64,000 nucleotides of DNA from Pseudolysinimonas_A sp041984585 (GCA_041984585.1 JBHIXX010000004.1:1-64000); one strand, 5' to 3'. Shown: positions 10,844 to 20,244, numbered from the stretch's first letter. Made by a program: numbers and translations. The notes: generated by a model not told the origin, from the letters alone.

Positions 10844-11599
10844 ATGGCCCGTTCCCGTCGCGTCGTCGTCGTCACCGGTGTGAGCGGAACCCTCGGCACC
10901 GCCATCGCGGCGCGAGCCGCCCGCGACGGCTGGACCGTCGTCGGGGTGGACCGCCGCGACGAAGCGCGCAGCCGGCACCACGTCGTGGGCGACGTCGCCG
11001 ACCCGGCCACGCACGACGCCGCGGTGGCCGCCGCGGCGAAGGCGGGCCGGCTCACCGCCTGGGTCAACAACGCCGGGGTCACCGAAGACGTCCCGCTGCA
11101 CGAGGCGCCGCTCGAGGTGATCGACGGCACCCTCGACAGCAACCTGCGCGGCACCCTGCTCGGCAGCCGGGCAGCGCTCGCCCACTTCGTCGAGACCGGA
11201 ACGGGCGGTGTGATCGTCAACATGTCGTCGATCCACGGCCGGGCCGGGTTCCCGCGCACGGGCGTGTACGACGCGACGAAGGGCGGCGTCGAGGCGCTCA
11301 CCCGGCACATCGCCAGCGAATACGGGCACCTCGGCATCCGCGCCAACGCCCTCGCGCCGGGGGCGATCCGCAACGCCCCGATGCAGGCGGCGATCGACGC
11401 GGCACCCGATCCGGCGGCGCGCGAGGCGTCATGGGCGGCCCTGCACCCGCTGGGGCGCGTCGGGGAGCCCGACGACGTGGCGGCGGCGGTCGCCTACCTG
11501 CTCTCCGACGACTCGTCGTTCGTCTCCGGGGCCGTGCTGCCGGTCGACGGGGGCTCCGCCGCGCGGGTGTTCCCCTACCCGCCGTTCGGCCGCGCCTGA
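10844..11599 (+). CDS. SDR family oxidoreductase
   Basis: 251-residue classical short-chain dehydrogenase. The Rossmann motif is TGVSGTLG, a GxxGxxG variant (residues about 10-17), with NNAG at the end of beta-4. Catalytic serine lies in NMSSIHGR, and YDATK supplies the YxxxK pair. The C terminus PVDGGSAARVFPYPPF has the usual SDR proline-aspartate-glycine-glycine ending. D in VGVDRRDE after beta-2 suggests NAD(H) preference. Substrate is unknown. It sits between the EEP and aminopeptidase P genes, each probably with its own promoter. Confidence 0.88.
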   Translation: MARSRRVVVVTGVSGTLGTAIAARAARDGWTVVGVDRRDEARSRHHVVGDVADPATHDAAVAAAAKAGRLTAWVNNAGVTEDVPLHEAPLEVIDGTLDSNLRGTLLGSRAALAHFVETGTGGVIVNMSSIHGRAGFPRTGVYDATKGGVEALTRHIASEYGHLGIRANALAPGAIRNAPMQAAIDAAPDPAAREASWAALHPLGRVGEPDDVAAAVAYLLSDDSSFVSGAVLPVDGGSAARVFPYPPFGRA

Positions 11600-11643
11600 C
11601 CCCCGCCGCGCCCCCACGGCCGCCGGTGCGCGAGAATGGGGGC

Positions 11644-13179
11644 ATGGCCGACTCGACCGACGCCCCGGCGACCGACTCCGCACCCGTGAGCGCCCCGACG
11701 GAGGGCGGAACGCCGCGCACCAGCTCCGGCCGGTCGTCGCTGCCCTCGACGGACGAGTTCCGCGCCTACATGACCTCCGGATGGGCCGAGCAGCCCGATG
11801 TCGCGCCGGCGCCGGTCGACGGCGCCGCGACCGCCGCCGCCCACCGCGCCGCGATCTCGGCCCGGCACCCGGGCGCGCGGCTGATCGTGCCCGCCGGGTC
11901 GGCGAAGGTGCGCTCCAACGACACCGACCACCCGTTCCGCGCGCACTCCGCCTTCACCCAGCTCACCGCGTGGGGCGCGGCCGCCGTGCCCGACTCGGTG
12001 CTCGTGCTCGAGCCCGCCGGCGACGGCCACGACGCGACGCTCTACTTCCGCGGCAAGGCCGAGCGGACGTCGACCGAGTTCTACGCCTCCGCCGCCATCG
12101 GCGAGTTCTGGACCGGCCCGCGCCCGTCGCTCGAGCACGTCGCCGTCGCGCTGGGGGTCGCCACCCGCGACCTGGCCGACCTCGACGCGGTGCTCGACGG
12201 CGTCGACGCCGACACCCTCGTCGTGCGCGACGCCGACACCGCGATCACCGACCGGGTCGACGGCATCCGGCTCACCGCGCTGGGGGCGGATGAGGTGGAC
12301 GAGTCCGCCGACGCCGCCCTCGCCGCCGACCTCTCCGAGCTGCGCCTCGTGAAGGACGCGTGGGAGATCTCCGAGATGCGGGCGGCGGTCGCCGCGACCG
12401 CCGAGGGGTTCGACGCGATCATCGCCGACCTGCCCGCGGCGACCGGCGCCGCCCGCGGCGAGCGCGTCGTCGAGGGCACGTTCGACCGTCACGCGCGGAT
12501 CGCCGGCAACACGGTCGGCTACGACACGATCGCGGCGAGCGGGCCGCACGCCTGCTACCTGCACTGGACGCGCAACGACGGCCCCGTCGTTCCCGGCGAC
12601 CTGCTACTCGTCGACGCGGGGGTCGAGCTGGAGTCGCTGTTCACCGCCGACATCACCCGCACGCTCCCCGTGAGCGGGCGCTTCTCCCCCGTGCAGCGTC
12701 GCGTGTACGAGGCGGTGCTCGACGCCGCCGACGCGGCCCGCGCCGTCATCCGCCCCGGCATCCGGTTCCACGAGGTGCACGCCGCCGCGATGCGGGTCAT
12801 CGCCGAACGGCTCGCCGAGTGGGGCCTCATCGAGGTGTCGGCCGACGAGGCCCTGCACCCCGACGCGCAGCCGCACCGCCGCTACATGATCCACGGCACC
12901 TCGCACCACCTCGGCATCGACGTGCACGACTGCGCGCTCGCGCGCCGGGAGCTCTACCTCGACGGGGTGCTCGAGCCCGGCATGGTGTTCACCGTCGAGC
13001 CGGGGCTCTACTTCCAGGCCGACGACCTCACGGTGCCCGAGGAGTACCGCGGCATCGGCGTGCGCATCGAAGACGACATCGTCGTCACCGCCGACGGCTG
13101 CGAGATGCTGTCGGCCGGCATCCCGCGCGCCGCCGACGAGGTCGAGGCGTGGATGGCGCGCCTGCTGCCGGAGCGCTGA
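11644..13179 (+). CDS. pepP: Aminopeptidase P (Xaa-Pro aminopeptidase, M24B)
   Basis: 511-residue dinuclear metallopeptidase that removes N-terminal residues preceding proline. The creatinase-like N domain is followed by the pita-bread fold with metal ligands D in LLVDAGVE, D in FTADITRT, H in HGTSHHLGIDVHD, E in VEPGLYF and E in GVRIEDDIVV. A disordered Ser/Thr/Pro-rich extension of about 35 residues precedes the domain. ATG 11644 is preceded by GAGAAT at the leaderless distance, a poor -10 lacking the first T. The soluble general stress gene converges from the other side. Confidence 0.9.
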   Translation: MADSTDAPATDSAPVSAPTEGGTPRTSSGRSSLPSTDEFRAYMTSGWAEQPDVAPAPVDGAATAAAHRAAISARHPGARLIVPAGSAKVRSNDTDHPFRAHSAFTQLTAWGAAAVPDSVLVLEPAGDGHDATLYFRGKAERTSTEFYASAAIGEFWTGPRPSLEHVAVALGVATRDLADLDAVLDGVDADTLVVRDADTAITDRVDGIRLTALGADEVDESADAALAADLSELRLVKDAWEISEMRAAVAATAEGFDAIIADLPAATGAARGERVVEGTFDRHARIAGNTVGYDTIAASGPHACYLHWTRNDGPVVPGDLLLVDAGVELESLFTADITRTLPVSGRFSPVQRRVYEAVLDAADAARAVIRPGIRFHEVHAAAMRVIAERLAEWGLIEVSADEALHPDAQPHRRYMIHGTSHHLGIDVHDCALARRELYLDGVLEPGMVFTVEPGLYFQADDLTVPEEYRGIGVRIEDDIVVTADGCEMLSAGIPRAADEVEAWMARLLPER

Positions 13180-13219
13180 GCCCGCACCGGGCGGATGCCG
13201 GGCGGGGCGGTACTCGGGC

Positions 13220-13705
13220 TCAGTCCTGCGCGGGACGCGAGAGCACGTCCTGGGCGCGGGCGAGCAGCCCGGGCTCGACGATGATCTGGTAGTTCGACGC
13301 GAGCACCTGGGTGCGCGACTCGAAGTCGCGGTTGCGGCGACTGATCGCGTAGGCCACGAGGCGGAAGAACAGCCCGAACGCGGCGCCGATGAGCACCGCG
13401 GCGGCGAAGATCGTCCAGTTGATGGTCGGCTCGAACAGCGTGAACACGAGCCCGATGAAGATGCCGAACCACGCGCCGGAGAGCGCCCCTTCGAGCGCGG
13501 CGCGGTTCCAGGAGAGCTTGCGGGTGACCCGCTCGACGGTCTTCAGGTCGTTGCCGATGATGCTGACGTCGGCGACCGGGAAGTCGGCCTTGGCGAGGCG
13601 GTCGACGACGCGCTGGGCCTCCGGGTAGGTGTCGTAGGTGCCGAGCACCTCCCCGCGGGGCAGGCGCAGCTCCGACTCGCGGCGCGACAGTCCGGGCGTG
13701 CTCAT
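13220..13705 (-). CDS. General stress protein (GSP17M-like domain)
   Basis: 161-residue protein with an N-terminal general-stress-17M/YflT-like domain (GTYDTYPEAQRVVDRLAKADFPV, given here only as a region at about residues 20-42, then VSIIGNDL). Two hydrophobic segments follow, about residues 77-95 and 97-117. Similar actinobacterial proteins are annotated as general stress proteins; the biochemical role is not established. ATG 13705 has GGAGG about 8 nt upstream, so this gene uses a leadered transcript. It converges with aminopeptidase P and diverges from the MgtE-like gene. Confidence 0.75.
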   Translation of the reverse strand: MSTPGLSRRESELRLPRGEVLGTYDTYPEAQRVVDRLAKADFPVADVSIIGNDLKTVERVTRKLSWNRAALEGALSGAWFGIFIGLVFTLFEPTINWTIFAAAVLIGAAFGLFFRLVAYAISRRNRDFESRTQVLASNYQIIVEPGLLARAQDVLSRPAQD

Positions 13706-13750
13706 ACCGGCATCCTCCCACGGCTGCCGGGCCCGAGGGCATGCCGGGGC

Positions 13751-13756
13751 TAGGGT
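13751..13756 (+). promoter_or_regulatory. -10 box of the mgtE-like/DUF1003/mrp operon
   Basis: TAGGGT is followed by 6 nt and GTG 13763. It heads four closely packed genes up to 17228. Confidence 0.65.
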
Positions 13757-13762
13757 TTTCCC

Positions 13763-15061
13763 GTGAGCGCCTCGCGAGTCTTCGTCGCCCGGCTGGCCGG
13801 GTGCTCCGTCTTCGACCCCGCGGGCGACAAGGTCGGCAAGGCGCGCGACGTGCTCGTCGTCTACCGGCCGAACGCGGCGCCGCGCGTCGTCGGCCTCATC
13901 GTCGAGGTGCCCGGCAAGCGCCGCGTCTTCTTGTCGATCAACCGGGTCACCAGCATCGGCTCGGGCCAGATCATCACCACCGGCATCATCAACCTGCGCC
14001 GGTTCGAGCAGCGCGGCGGCGAGGTGCGCGTCATCGCCGAGCTGCTCGGACGCAACGTCGTGCTCACCGACGGCTCCGGCGAGGCGACGGTCGAGGACGT
14101 GGCGATCGAGCAGGCCGACCTCGCCGAGTGGCGCGTCGGCGAGCTCTTCCTGCGCCGTCCGCGCACCGGCCCGTTCGGCAAGGGCGCGACGCTGTTCGCC
14201 CGCTGGGACCAGGTGCGCGAGGAGCAGCACTCGGGCGAGGCCCAGTCGGCGGAGCACCTGGTGGCCGCCTACGCCGACCTCCGCCCCGCCGACCTCGCCT
14301 CGACCCTGCTCGATCTGCCCGAGGAGCGCCGACTCGAGGTGGCCGAGGAGCTGCCCGACGGCCGGCTCGCCGACGCCCTCGAGGAGATGGCCGAAGAGGA
14401 TCAGGTCGAGATCATCTCGCGCCTCGACGACGAGCGCGCCGCCGAGGTGCTCGACCAGATGGAGCCCGACGACGCGGCCGACCTCATCGCCCAGCTGCCC
14501 GACGACAAGGGCGAGGCGCTGCTGCAGCTGATGCGGCCCGAGGAGGCCGAGGACGTGCGCTTCCTGCTCGACTTCGAGCCGGACACCGCGGGCGGCCTGA
14601 TGACGACGGAGCCGATCATCGTCTCCGCCGACGCGACCGTCGCCGAGGGCCTCGCCCTCATCCGCCGGCACGACCTGGCGCCCGCGATCGGCGCGGCGAT
14701 CTGCGTCACCCTGCCGCCGTACGAGCCGCCGACGGGCCGCTACCTCGGGATGGTGCACTTCCAGCGGATGCTGCGCTACCCGCCGAACGAGCGGCTGGGC
14801 ACGATCCTCGACTCCGACCTCGAGCCGGTTCGGCCGGAGACCAGCGCTGCGGAGGTGTCGCGTCGGCTCGCCAGCTACGACCTGGTGTCGCTGCCCGTCG
14901 TCGACGACAAGGGGCGGCTCGTCGGCGTCGTCACGATCGACGACGTGCTCGACTACCTGCTGCCCGACGACTGGCGCTCCGCCGACGAGACCCCGCGCCC
15001 CGCCGCCGACACCTCGAGCATCGTCGTCCGCGCGAGGAGGCCCGCCGATGGCCCGCGCTGA
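13763..15061 (+). CDS. Soluble MgtE-N/CBS domain protein with PRC-barrel-like N terminus
   Basis: 432 residues. The N-terminal 150 form PRC-barrel-like repeats (SVFDPAGDKVGKARDVLV). The MgtE intracellular N domain (about 165-285, LRPADLASTLLDLP, EPDDAADLIAQLP, EPDTAGGLMTTE) and a CBS pair (to about 415, SLPVVDDKGRLVGVVTIDDV) follow. The MgtE transmembrane channel is missing, so it cannot itself move Mg2+. A sensor or regulator role for a Mg2+ transporter is inferred. It overlaps DUF1003 by 14 bp. Confidence 0.85.
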   Translation: MSASRVFVARLAGCSVFDPAGDKVGKARDVLVVYRPNAAPRVVGLIVEVPGKRRVFLSINRVTSIGSGQIITTGIINLRRFEQRGGEVRVIAELLGRNVVLTDGSGEATVEDVAIEQADLAEWRVGELFLRRPRTGPFGKGATLFARWDQVREEQHSGEAQSAEHLVAAYADLRPADLASTLLDLPEERRLEVAEELPDGRLADALEEMAEEDQVEIISRLDDERAAEVLDQMEPDDAADLIAQLPDDKGEALLQLMRPEEAEDVRFLLDFEPDTAGGLMTTEPIIVSADATVAEGLALIRRHDLAPAIGAAICVTLPPYEPPTGRYLGMVHFQRMLRYPPNERLGTILDSDLEPVRPETSAAEVSRRLASYDLVSLPVVDDKGRLVGVVTIDDVLDYLLPDDWRSADETPRPAADTSSIVVRARRPADGPR

Positions 15062-15566
15062 CCGCAGCCGCGCCGAGCTGCGGCTCGACCAACCGAAGGG
15101 CGCGCGCACCGGGTTCTCGCCGTTCCGCTCGTCGGGTCGCGACCGGTTCGGCCGCTTCTCCGAGGCCTTCGCCCGCGGCATGGGCACGAGCTTCTTCCTG
15201 CTCGGCATGACCGCGTTCGTGGTGATCTGGCTGACCTGGAACACCCTCGCCCCGGTCGAGTGGCAGTGGGACGCCCGCGCGACCAACTTCACGCTGCTCA
15301 CGCTCATCCTGTCGCTGCAGGCGTCGTACGCGGCGCCGCTGATCCTGCTCGCCCAGAACCGGCAGGACGACCGCGACCGGGTGCAGATCGAGCAGGACCG
15401 CCAGCGCGCCGAGCGCAACCTGGCCGACACCGAGTACCTCGCCCGCGAGGTGGTCGCCCTCCGGCTCGCGATGAAGGACGTCGCGACGAAGGAGTTCCTG
15501 CGCGCCGAGCTGCGCGCCCTGCTGGAGGAGCTCGACCGGGAGAAGGACGAGAAGGAGCGGGCGTGA
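15048..15566 (+). CDS. DUF1003 family membrane protein
   Basis: 172 residues with two transmembrane helices (about 46-66 and 82-105) and a charged coiled-coil tail beginning AQNRQDDRDRVQIEQDRQ, the usual DUF1003 layout. Function is unknown; the family often sits beside MgtE-like genes, as here, so a metal-transport partner role is a reasonable guess. ATG 15048 lies inside the previous gene. The stop overlaps the Mrp start by 4 bp (GTGA), implying translational coupling. Confidence 0.85.
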   Translation: MARADRSRAELRLDQPKGARTGFSPFRSSGRDRFGRFSEAFARGMGTSFFLLGMTAFVVIWLTWNTLAPVEWQWDARATNFTLLTLILSLQASYAAPLILLAQNRQDDRDRVQIEQDRQRAERNLADTEYLAREVVALRLAMKDVATKEFLRAELRALLEELDREKDEKERA

Positions 15567-16690
15567 CCCCCTCCTCCCCCACCGCCGACGCGGTGCGCGT
15601 CGCCCTGTCGCGGGTCGTCGACCCCGAGATCCACCGGCCGATCACCGACCTCGACATGGTGCGCGACGTCGCCGTCGACGGATCGCGCGCCCGGGTCGAC
15701 CTGGTGCTCACCATCGTCGGCTGCCCCGCCGCGGACCGCATCGAGGCCGACGTGCGCGCCGCCGTGCTCGCGGTGCCGGGCGTCGACGACCTCGACCTCG
15801 AGATCGGCGCGATGACGCCGGCGGAGCGGGAGGCGCTCGTCTCCCGGCTGCGCGGCTCCCGTCCGCCGCAGTTCGGCCCCGACTCGCTCACCCGGGTGAT
15901 CGCCGTGACGAGCGGCAAGGGCGGGGTCGGCAAGTCGTCGGTGACCGCGAACCTGGCCGTGGCGCTGGCGGCGCGCGGACTGCGCGTGGGGCTGCTCGAC
16001 GCGGACGTGTTCGGCTTCTCCATCCCGGGACTGCTCGGCATCCCCGACGCGAAGCCCACCCCGGTGGGCGACCTGATGATGCCCCCGACGGCGCACGGCG
16101 TCGCGGTGATCTCGATCGGGATGTTCGTCGAGCCCGGCGCGGCCGTGTCGTGGCGGGGTCCGCTGCTGCACCGCACCATGCAGCAGTTCCTCACCGACGT
16201 CTGGTGGGGCGACCTCGACGTGCTGCTGCTCGACCTGCCGCCCGGAACCGGCGACGTGGCGATCTCGCTCGGCCAGCTGCTGCCCCGCGCCGAGGTGCTC
16301 GTCGTCACCACCCCGCAGACCGCCGCGGCCGACGTCGCGGAGCGCTCGGCGGTGGTCGCCCGGCAGACCGGGCAGACGGTGATCGGCGTCGTCGAGAACA
16401 TGGCGGGACTCCCTCAGCCCGACGGCTCGGTGCTCGAGCTGTTCGGGTCGGGCGGCGGCGCCGAGGTCGCGCGGCGCCTCGGGGTCCCGCTGCTCGCGTC
16501 GGTGCCGCTCAGCGTCGAGCTGCGCACGGGCGGTGACGCGGGCTCCCCCGTCGTGCTCGCCCGGCCCGACGACCCCGCCGCCCGCGCCCTCGCCGGCATC
16601 GCGGACGGGCTCGTCGCCCGCGGGCGCGGCCTCGCCGGGCGCCGGCTGCCGATGACCCCGCGGGCGACGCCCGCCGACACCGAGGAGTGA
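15563..16690 (+). CDS. mrp: Mrp/NBP35-type Fe-S carrier ATPase
   Basis: 375-residue P-loop ATPase thought to assemble or carry Fe-S clusters. A MIP18/DUF59-like domain occupies about residues 5-85. The deviant Walker A SGKGGVGKSS lies near 115-125, with LLDADVFGFSIP and LLLDLPPGTGD after it. The CxxC found in many Mrp proteins is absent: VENMAGLPQPDGSVLELFG has no cysteine there, which I recall as common in actinobacterial homologues. GTG 15563 overlaps the DUF1003 stop. The nitroreductase gene starts 2 nt after the stop. Confidence 0.9.
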   Translation: MTPSSPTADAVRVALSRVVDPEIHRPITDLDMVRDVAVDGSRARVDLVLTIVGCPAADRIEADVRAAVLAVPGVDDLDLEIGAMTPAEREALVSRLRGSRPPQFGPDSLTRVIAVTSGKGGVGKSSVTANLAVALAARGLRVGLLDADVFGFSIPGLLGIPDAKPTPVGDLMMPPTAHGVAVISIGMFVEPGAAVSWRGPLLHRTMQQFLTDVWWGDLDVLLLDLPPGTGDVAISLGQLLPRAEVLVVTTPQTAAADVAERSAVVARQTGQTVIGVVENMAGLPQPDGSVLELFGSGGGAEVARRLGVPLLASVPLSVELRTGGDAGSPVVLARPDDPAARALAGIADGLVARGRGLAGRRLPMTPRATPADTEE

Positions 16691-16691
16691 C

Positions 16692-17228
16692 ATGCAGATC
16701 CAGGACGCCATCGACGGGATGCGGGTGGTGCGCGACTTCGCGGACCGCCCGCTCGACACCCCCGACCTGCGCGCCCTGCTGCACGCCGGACGGCGCACCG
16801 CGTCGAGCAAGAACCAGCAGCGCTGGGACTTCGTCGTCGTGCGGGACCGGGAGCGGCTGACCACGCTGTCCGGCGCGGGCCGGTTCGGCGGCCACCTGGC
16901 GGGAGCCGCGGCCGGGATCGCGCTCGTCGTCCCGTCGCCCGCGGTCGACGACGCCGCATCCGTGCTGTGGGACCTGGGCCGGGCGGCGCAGAGCATGACG
17001 CTCGCCGCCTGGGACCGCGGCATCGGCTCGTGCCCCACGACCGTCCACAACCCGGAGGTCGCGGCCGACGTGCTGGGACTGCCCGACGACCGGTGGTGCC
17101 CGTTCATCCTGAGCTTCGGCTACCCGGCCGACCCGTCGGTGCTGACCGCGCCGCTGCGCGCGGGCGGACGCGACACGCTGACCGAGGTCGTGCACGGCGA
17201 GACCTGGGACGGCGCGCTCACGCTCTGA
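16692..17228 (+). CDS. Nitroreductase family protein
   Basis: 178-residue FMN-dependent nitroreductase-like protein. R and S/N residues that bind FMN phosphate occur in VVRDF and GRRTASSKNQQRWDFVVV, and the late motif ILSFGYPAD is typical. Single-domain nitroreductases reduce quinones, nitro compounds or flavins with NAD(P)H; the physiological substrate is unknown. It starts one base after the Mrp stop and is probably translated from the same mRNA. It converges with the MFS gene only 4 bp away. Confidence 0.85.
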   Translation: MQIQDAIDGMRVVRDFADRPLDTPDLRALLHAGRRTASSKNQQRWDFVVVRDRERLTTLSGAGRFGGHLAGAAAGIALVVPSPAVDDAASVLWDLGRAAQSMTLAAWDRGIGSCPTTVHNPEVAADVLGLPDDRWCPFILSFGYPADPSVLTAPLRAGGRDTLTEVVHGETWDGALTL

Positions 17229-17232
17229 CCGC

Positions 17233-18708
17233 TCAGGCGGGCGGCGGGGCCCCCGGGATGACGGACGGCGCCGGGCCCTCCACGTCGATGTCGGCGCGCC
17301 GCAGCGGGTAGCGGCCGAGCGCGATCGTCGAGCCGATCATGAGCGCCGCCGGCAGCACGCTGAAGCAGGCGATGATGCCGAGCACGGCGGCCGGGCCCTG
17401 CTCGACGACGACCCCGGCGGTCGACTCCAGGTAGCCGGTCGCGGCGAGCACCAGCGAGAGCACCGTCGCCCCGAACGCGAGTCCGATCGTCTCGCCGGCG
17501 GTCCACATCCCGCTGAACCCGCCGCCGCGCCCCGGCCCGTTGCTGCGGGCGTCGTGGGCGATCACGTCGGGCAGCATCGACAACGGCAGCGCCTGCAGGC
17601 CGGCGTAGGCGAAACCGGCGAGACCGACGGGCGCGTACACCCACAGCCCGGGCGCCCAGACCAGCAACACCAGGCTGAGCGCGGCGACTCCGAACAGGAC
17701 GATCGCGATCAGGTAGGCGCGCTCCTTGCCGATGCGGCGCGCGACCGCGCCCCAGATCGGCGCCGCGACCAGCGCCGGGGCGATCAGCGCGACGAACAGC
17801 AGCGTGACGGCGTCCTCGTCGAACAGCACCCAGGTGGCGACGTACTGCGCGGCGCCGAGCATCATGCCGGTGGCGAGCCCCTGGATCATGAACGCCGCGA
17901 GCAGGGCGCGGAACGGGCGGCTGGAGCGCAGCAGGCCCCAGCCGCGGCGCACGCGCCCGCCGAGCGAGTCGCGCGGCGCGGGCAGCTGCGCATACGGATC
18001 GGTGGCGGGCGGCGCGGGCGGTGTCTCGCCGCGCGCGGCGCGCTCGATGCCCGAGGTGATGAAGATCGCGATCGCGAACCCCGCGGCGGCCCCCACCGCC
18101 ATCAGCAGGTAGCCGAACGCGACGGGGTCGAGGTCGATGCCGAGCGCGTCGCCCAGGGACGGCGCGAGGTCTCCGCCGAGACCGCGCAGCAGCGGGCCGC
18201 CGCCGCCGTAGAGCAGGATCGCGATCGCGAGCACGACCACTCGGGCCGACAGCAGGCGGGTGCGTTCGTCGTAGCTGCGCGTCAGTTCCGCGGGCAGCAC
18301 GTTGTAGGGCACCTGGAACAGGCTGAACCCGGTCGCCGCGAGCAGGAACGCCGCGAACACCCAGGCGGCCGAGGCCAGCGGCGGCAGCCCCGCCGGAACG
18401 ATGAAGGTGACGACGAAGAACAGCGGGAGCAGCACCGCCGCGAGCCGCATCAGTCGGCGACGCCCGCCGGTCGCGGCCAGTTCGCGATCGCTGAGCCCGC
18501 CGACCACCGGGTCGATCACGATGTCCCAGATCTTGGCGAGGGTGACGACGATGCCGGCGAGCAGCGCGGGCACGCCGAGCGCGTCGGTCAGGTAGAACAC
18601 CAGGACCAGCCCGGGCAGGGCGGCGAAGCCGCTGGTCACGAACTCGCCGGTCGCGTAGCGGGCCAGGAGGGCCGGGCGCAGTTCCCGCCCGGGGCGCGTC
18701 GGAGTCAC
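17233..18708 (-). CDS. MFS transporter, GPH-like (copy 1)
   Basis: 491-residue, 12-helix transporter resembling the glycoside-pentoside-hexuronide cation symporter type. Diagnostic stretches are AKIWDIVIDPVVGGLSD, FSLFQVPYNVLPAEL, DERTRLLSARVVVL and GPGRGGGFSGMWTAGETIGLAFG. It is paralogous to the transporter at 20241-21671, sharing many of these stretches. GTG 18708 follows TAGCAT by 6 nt, so it has its own leaderless promoter although it is third in a minus-strand row. Substrate is unknown; the neighbouring decarboxylase suggests an amino acid, amine or related acid. Confidence 0.85.
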   Translation of the reverse strand: MTPTRPGRELRPALLARYATGEFVTSGFAALPGLVLVFYLTDALGVPALLAGIVVTLAKIWDIVIDPVVGGLSDRELAATGGRRRLMRLAAVLLPLFFVVTFIVPAGLPPLASAAWVFAAFLLAATGFSLFQVPYNVLPAELTRSYDERTRLLSARVVVLAIAILLYGGGGPLLRGLGGDLAPSLGDALGIDLDPVAFGYLLMAVGAAAGFAIAIFITSGIERAARGETPPAPPATDPYAQLPAPRDSLGGRVRRGWGLLRSSRPFRALLAAFMIQGLATGMMLGAAQYVATWVLFDEDAVTLLFVALIAPALVAAPIWGAVARRIGKERAYLIAIVLFGVAALSLVLLVWAPGLWVYAPVGLAGFAYAGLQALPLSMLPDVIAHDARSNGPGRGGGFSGMWTAGETIGLAFGATVLSLVLAATGYLESTAGVVVEQGPAAVLGIIACFSVLPAALMIGSTIALGRYPLRRADIDVEGPAPSVIPGAPPPA

Positions 18709-18714
18709 CCGACG

Positions 18715-18720
18715 ATGCTA
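18715..18720 (-). promoter_or_regulatory. -10 box of MFS copy 1
   Basis: TAGCAT on the minus strand with 6 nt to GTG 18708, in the 66-bp gap after the decarboxylase gene. Confidence 0.6.
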
Positions 18721-18774
18721 GTCACGCCGGATGACGATGGCTCACCCCGGGGACCTGCCGCGGTCGATCGTCGC

Positions 18775-20244
18775 TCAGCGCGGCTCGACGAGCCGGCCCA
18801 GCAGCTCCACCAGCAGGCGCTCGGCGAGCGGGTCGGGCGCCGCCTCGATCACGGCCATCAGCGGTGCCATCCGGTCGGGCAGGGCGCTCCCGCCCCCGCC
18901 GATGCCGAACCCGGCGAGCAGCGCCGCCGCGGTGTCCGAGTCGAGCGGACCGTCGAGCGGCGGGAGCTGGGCGAGCAGCTCCGACGCGTCGACGTGCGGG
19001 ACGCCGCGCACCGCGTCCGCGGCCGCGGCCAGCACGGGCAGCAGCTCGGGCAGCACCCGCTCCGAGACGGGAGTCAGCGTGAGGTGCGTCGTCGGCGGCA
19101 TCGCGGAGCCGTCGGGCTGCACCACCGCGGGCTGCGGCTGCAGGATGAACCCCGCGTCCTTGGCGGCGTCCGCCCAGTGGTGGGGGTCGACGCGGCGGTC
19201 CTCCGGCGCATCCGGATCGGCGATGACCGCCAGCAGCGGCCCGACCGGGTCGCCGACCACGGCGAGCCCCTCGATGTCGCCGATCGCCGCGCGCACCGCA
19301 TCCGTCGCCCGCCGGCAGGCGTCGGCGAGCCCGCGGTACCCGTCGGCGCCGAGCGCGTGCACGATCGCCCACGCGGCGGCGAGCGGACCGGCCGACTTCG
19401 AGCCGAGCAGGGTCGGGTTGACCACCGGGTAGCCCGGCCAGCGGGTGGTGGCGAAGTACTGCAGGCGCTGGCGGTCGCGTCCGCGCTGCAGCACCACCGA
19501 GGCCCCCTTCGGAGCGTAGCCGTACTTGTGCAGGTCGGCGCTGATGCTCGTCACCCCGGGCACGCGGAAGTCCCAGTCGGGCAGCGGGGCGCCGTCGGCA
19601 TCCGTCCAGAACGGGAGCACGAGTCCGCCGATGCAGGCGTCGACGTGCACCGCGATGCCCTGCGCGCTCGCCGCCGCGGCCACCTCGGCCACCGGGTCGA
19701 GCGCGGCGTAGGGGTAGCTCGGCGCCGAGACGACGACGAGCGCCACGTCGGGACCGAGCCGCTCGACCATCGCCGCCGCCGGCGCCGCGCCGTCGGGGCC
19801 GACCGGCACCAGGTCAAGGTCGAGTTCGAAGTAGTGCGCCGCCTTCTGGAATGCCGCGTGCGCGGTCGTCGGCAGCACCATCCGCGGCCGGCCGACGCCA
19901 CCGGCCGCGCGCCAGGCGTCACGGGCGGTCTTCACCGCGAGCAGGCAGCTCTCGGTGCCGCCCGTCGTGACGCTGCCGACCACGTCGTCGTCGCCGTGCA
20001 GCAGGTCGCGGGCGAAGGCGACCAGGTCGCGCTCGAGGGCCGCGACCGAGCCGAAGGTGGTCGGGTCGAGGCCGTTGACCGGCTGCATCATCCGGATGGC
20101 GTCCGCCGCCAGCTCGTCGAGCCGCGCGTCGTCGGGATCGTAGACGTACGACAGCACGTGCCCGCCGTGGGTCGGGGCGTCGGCCTCGCGCAGCTCGCGG
20201 AGCCGGGCGAGGATCGTCTCCGGCTGCTCGGCGAAGGCGGTCAC
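18775..20244 (-). CDS. PLP-dependent decarboxylase/lyase (group II, sphingosine-1-phosphate-lyase-like)
   Basis: 489-residue fold-type-I PLP enzyme. SVTTGGTESCLLAVK binds cofactor phosphate, VHVDACIGG supplies the PLP-stacking/aspartate region, and SADLHKYGYAPKGASVV carries the Schiff-base lysine. HKYGYAPKG is typical of sphingosine-1-phosphate lyase and its prokaryotic relatives, but glutamate and tyrosine decarboxylases share the fold, so the substrate is uncertain. GTG 20244 overlaps the upstream transporter stop by 4 bp. It is translated between two paralogous MFS carriers, suggesting import of substrate and export of product. Confidence 0.8.
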   Translation of the reverse strand: MTAFAEQPETILARLRELREADAPTHGGHVLSYVYDPDDARLDELAADAIRMMQPVNGLDPTTFGSVAALERDLVAFARDLLHGDDDVVGSVTTGGTESCLLAVKTARDAWRAAGGVGRPRMVLPTTAHAAFQKAAHYFELDLDLVPVGPDGAAPAAAMVERLGPDVALVVVSAPSYPYAALDPVAEVAAAASAQGIAVHVDACIGGLVLPFWTDADGAPLPDWDFRVPGVTSISADLHKYGYAPKGASVVLQRGRDRQRLQYFATTRWPGYPVVNPTLLGSKSAGPLAAAWAIVHALGADGYRGLADACRRATDAVRAAIGDIEGLAVVGDPVGPLLAVIADPDAPEDRRVDPHHWADAAKDAGFILQPQPAVVQPDGSAMPPTTHLTLTPVSERVLPELLPVLAAAADAVRGVPHVDASELLAQLPPLDGPLDSDTAAALLAGFGIGGGGSALPDRMAPLMAVIEAAPDPLAERLLVELLGRLVEPR

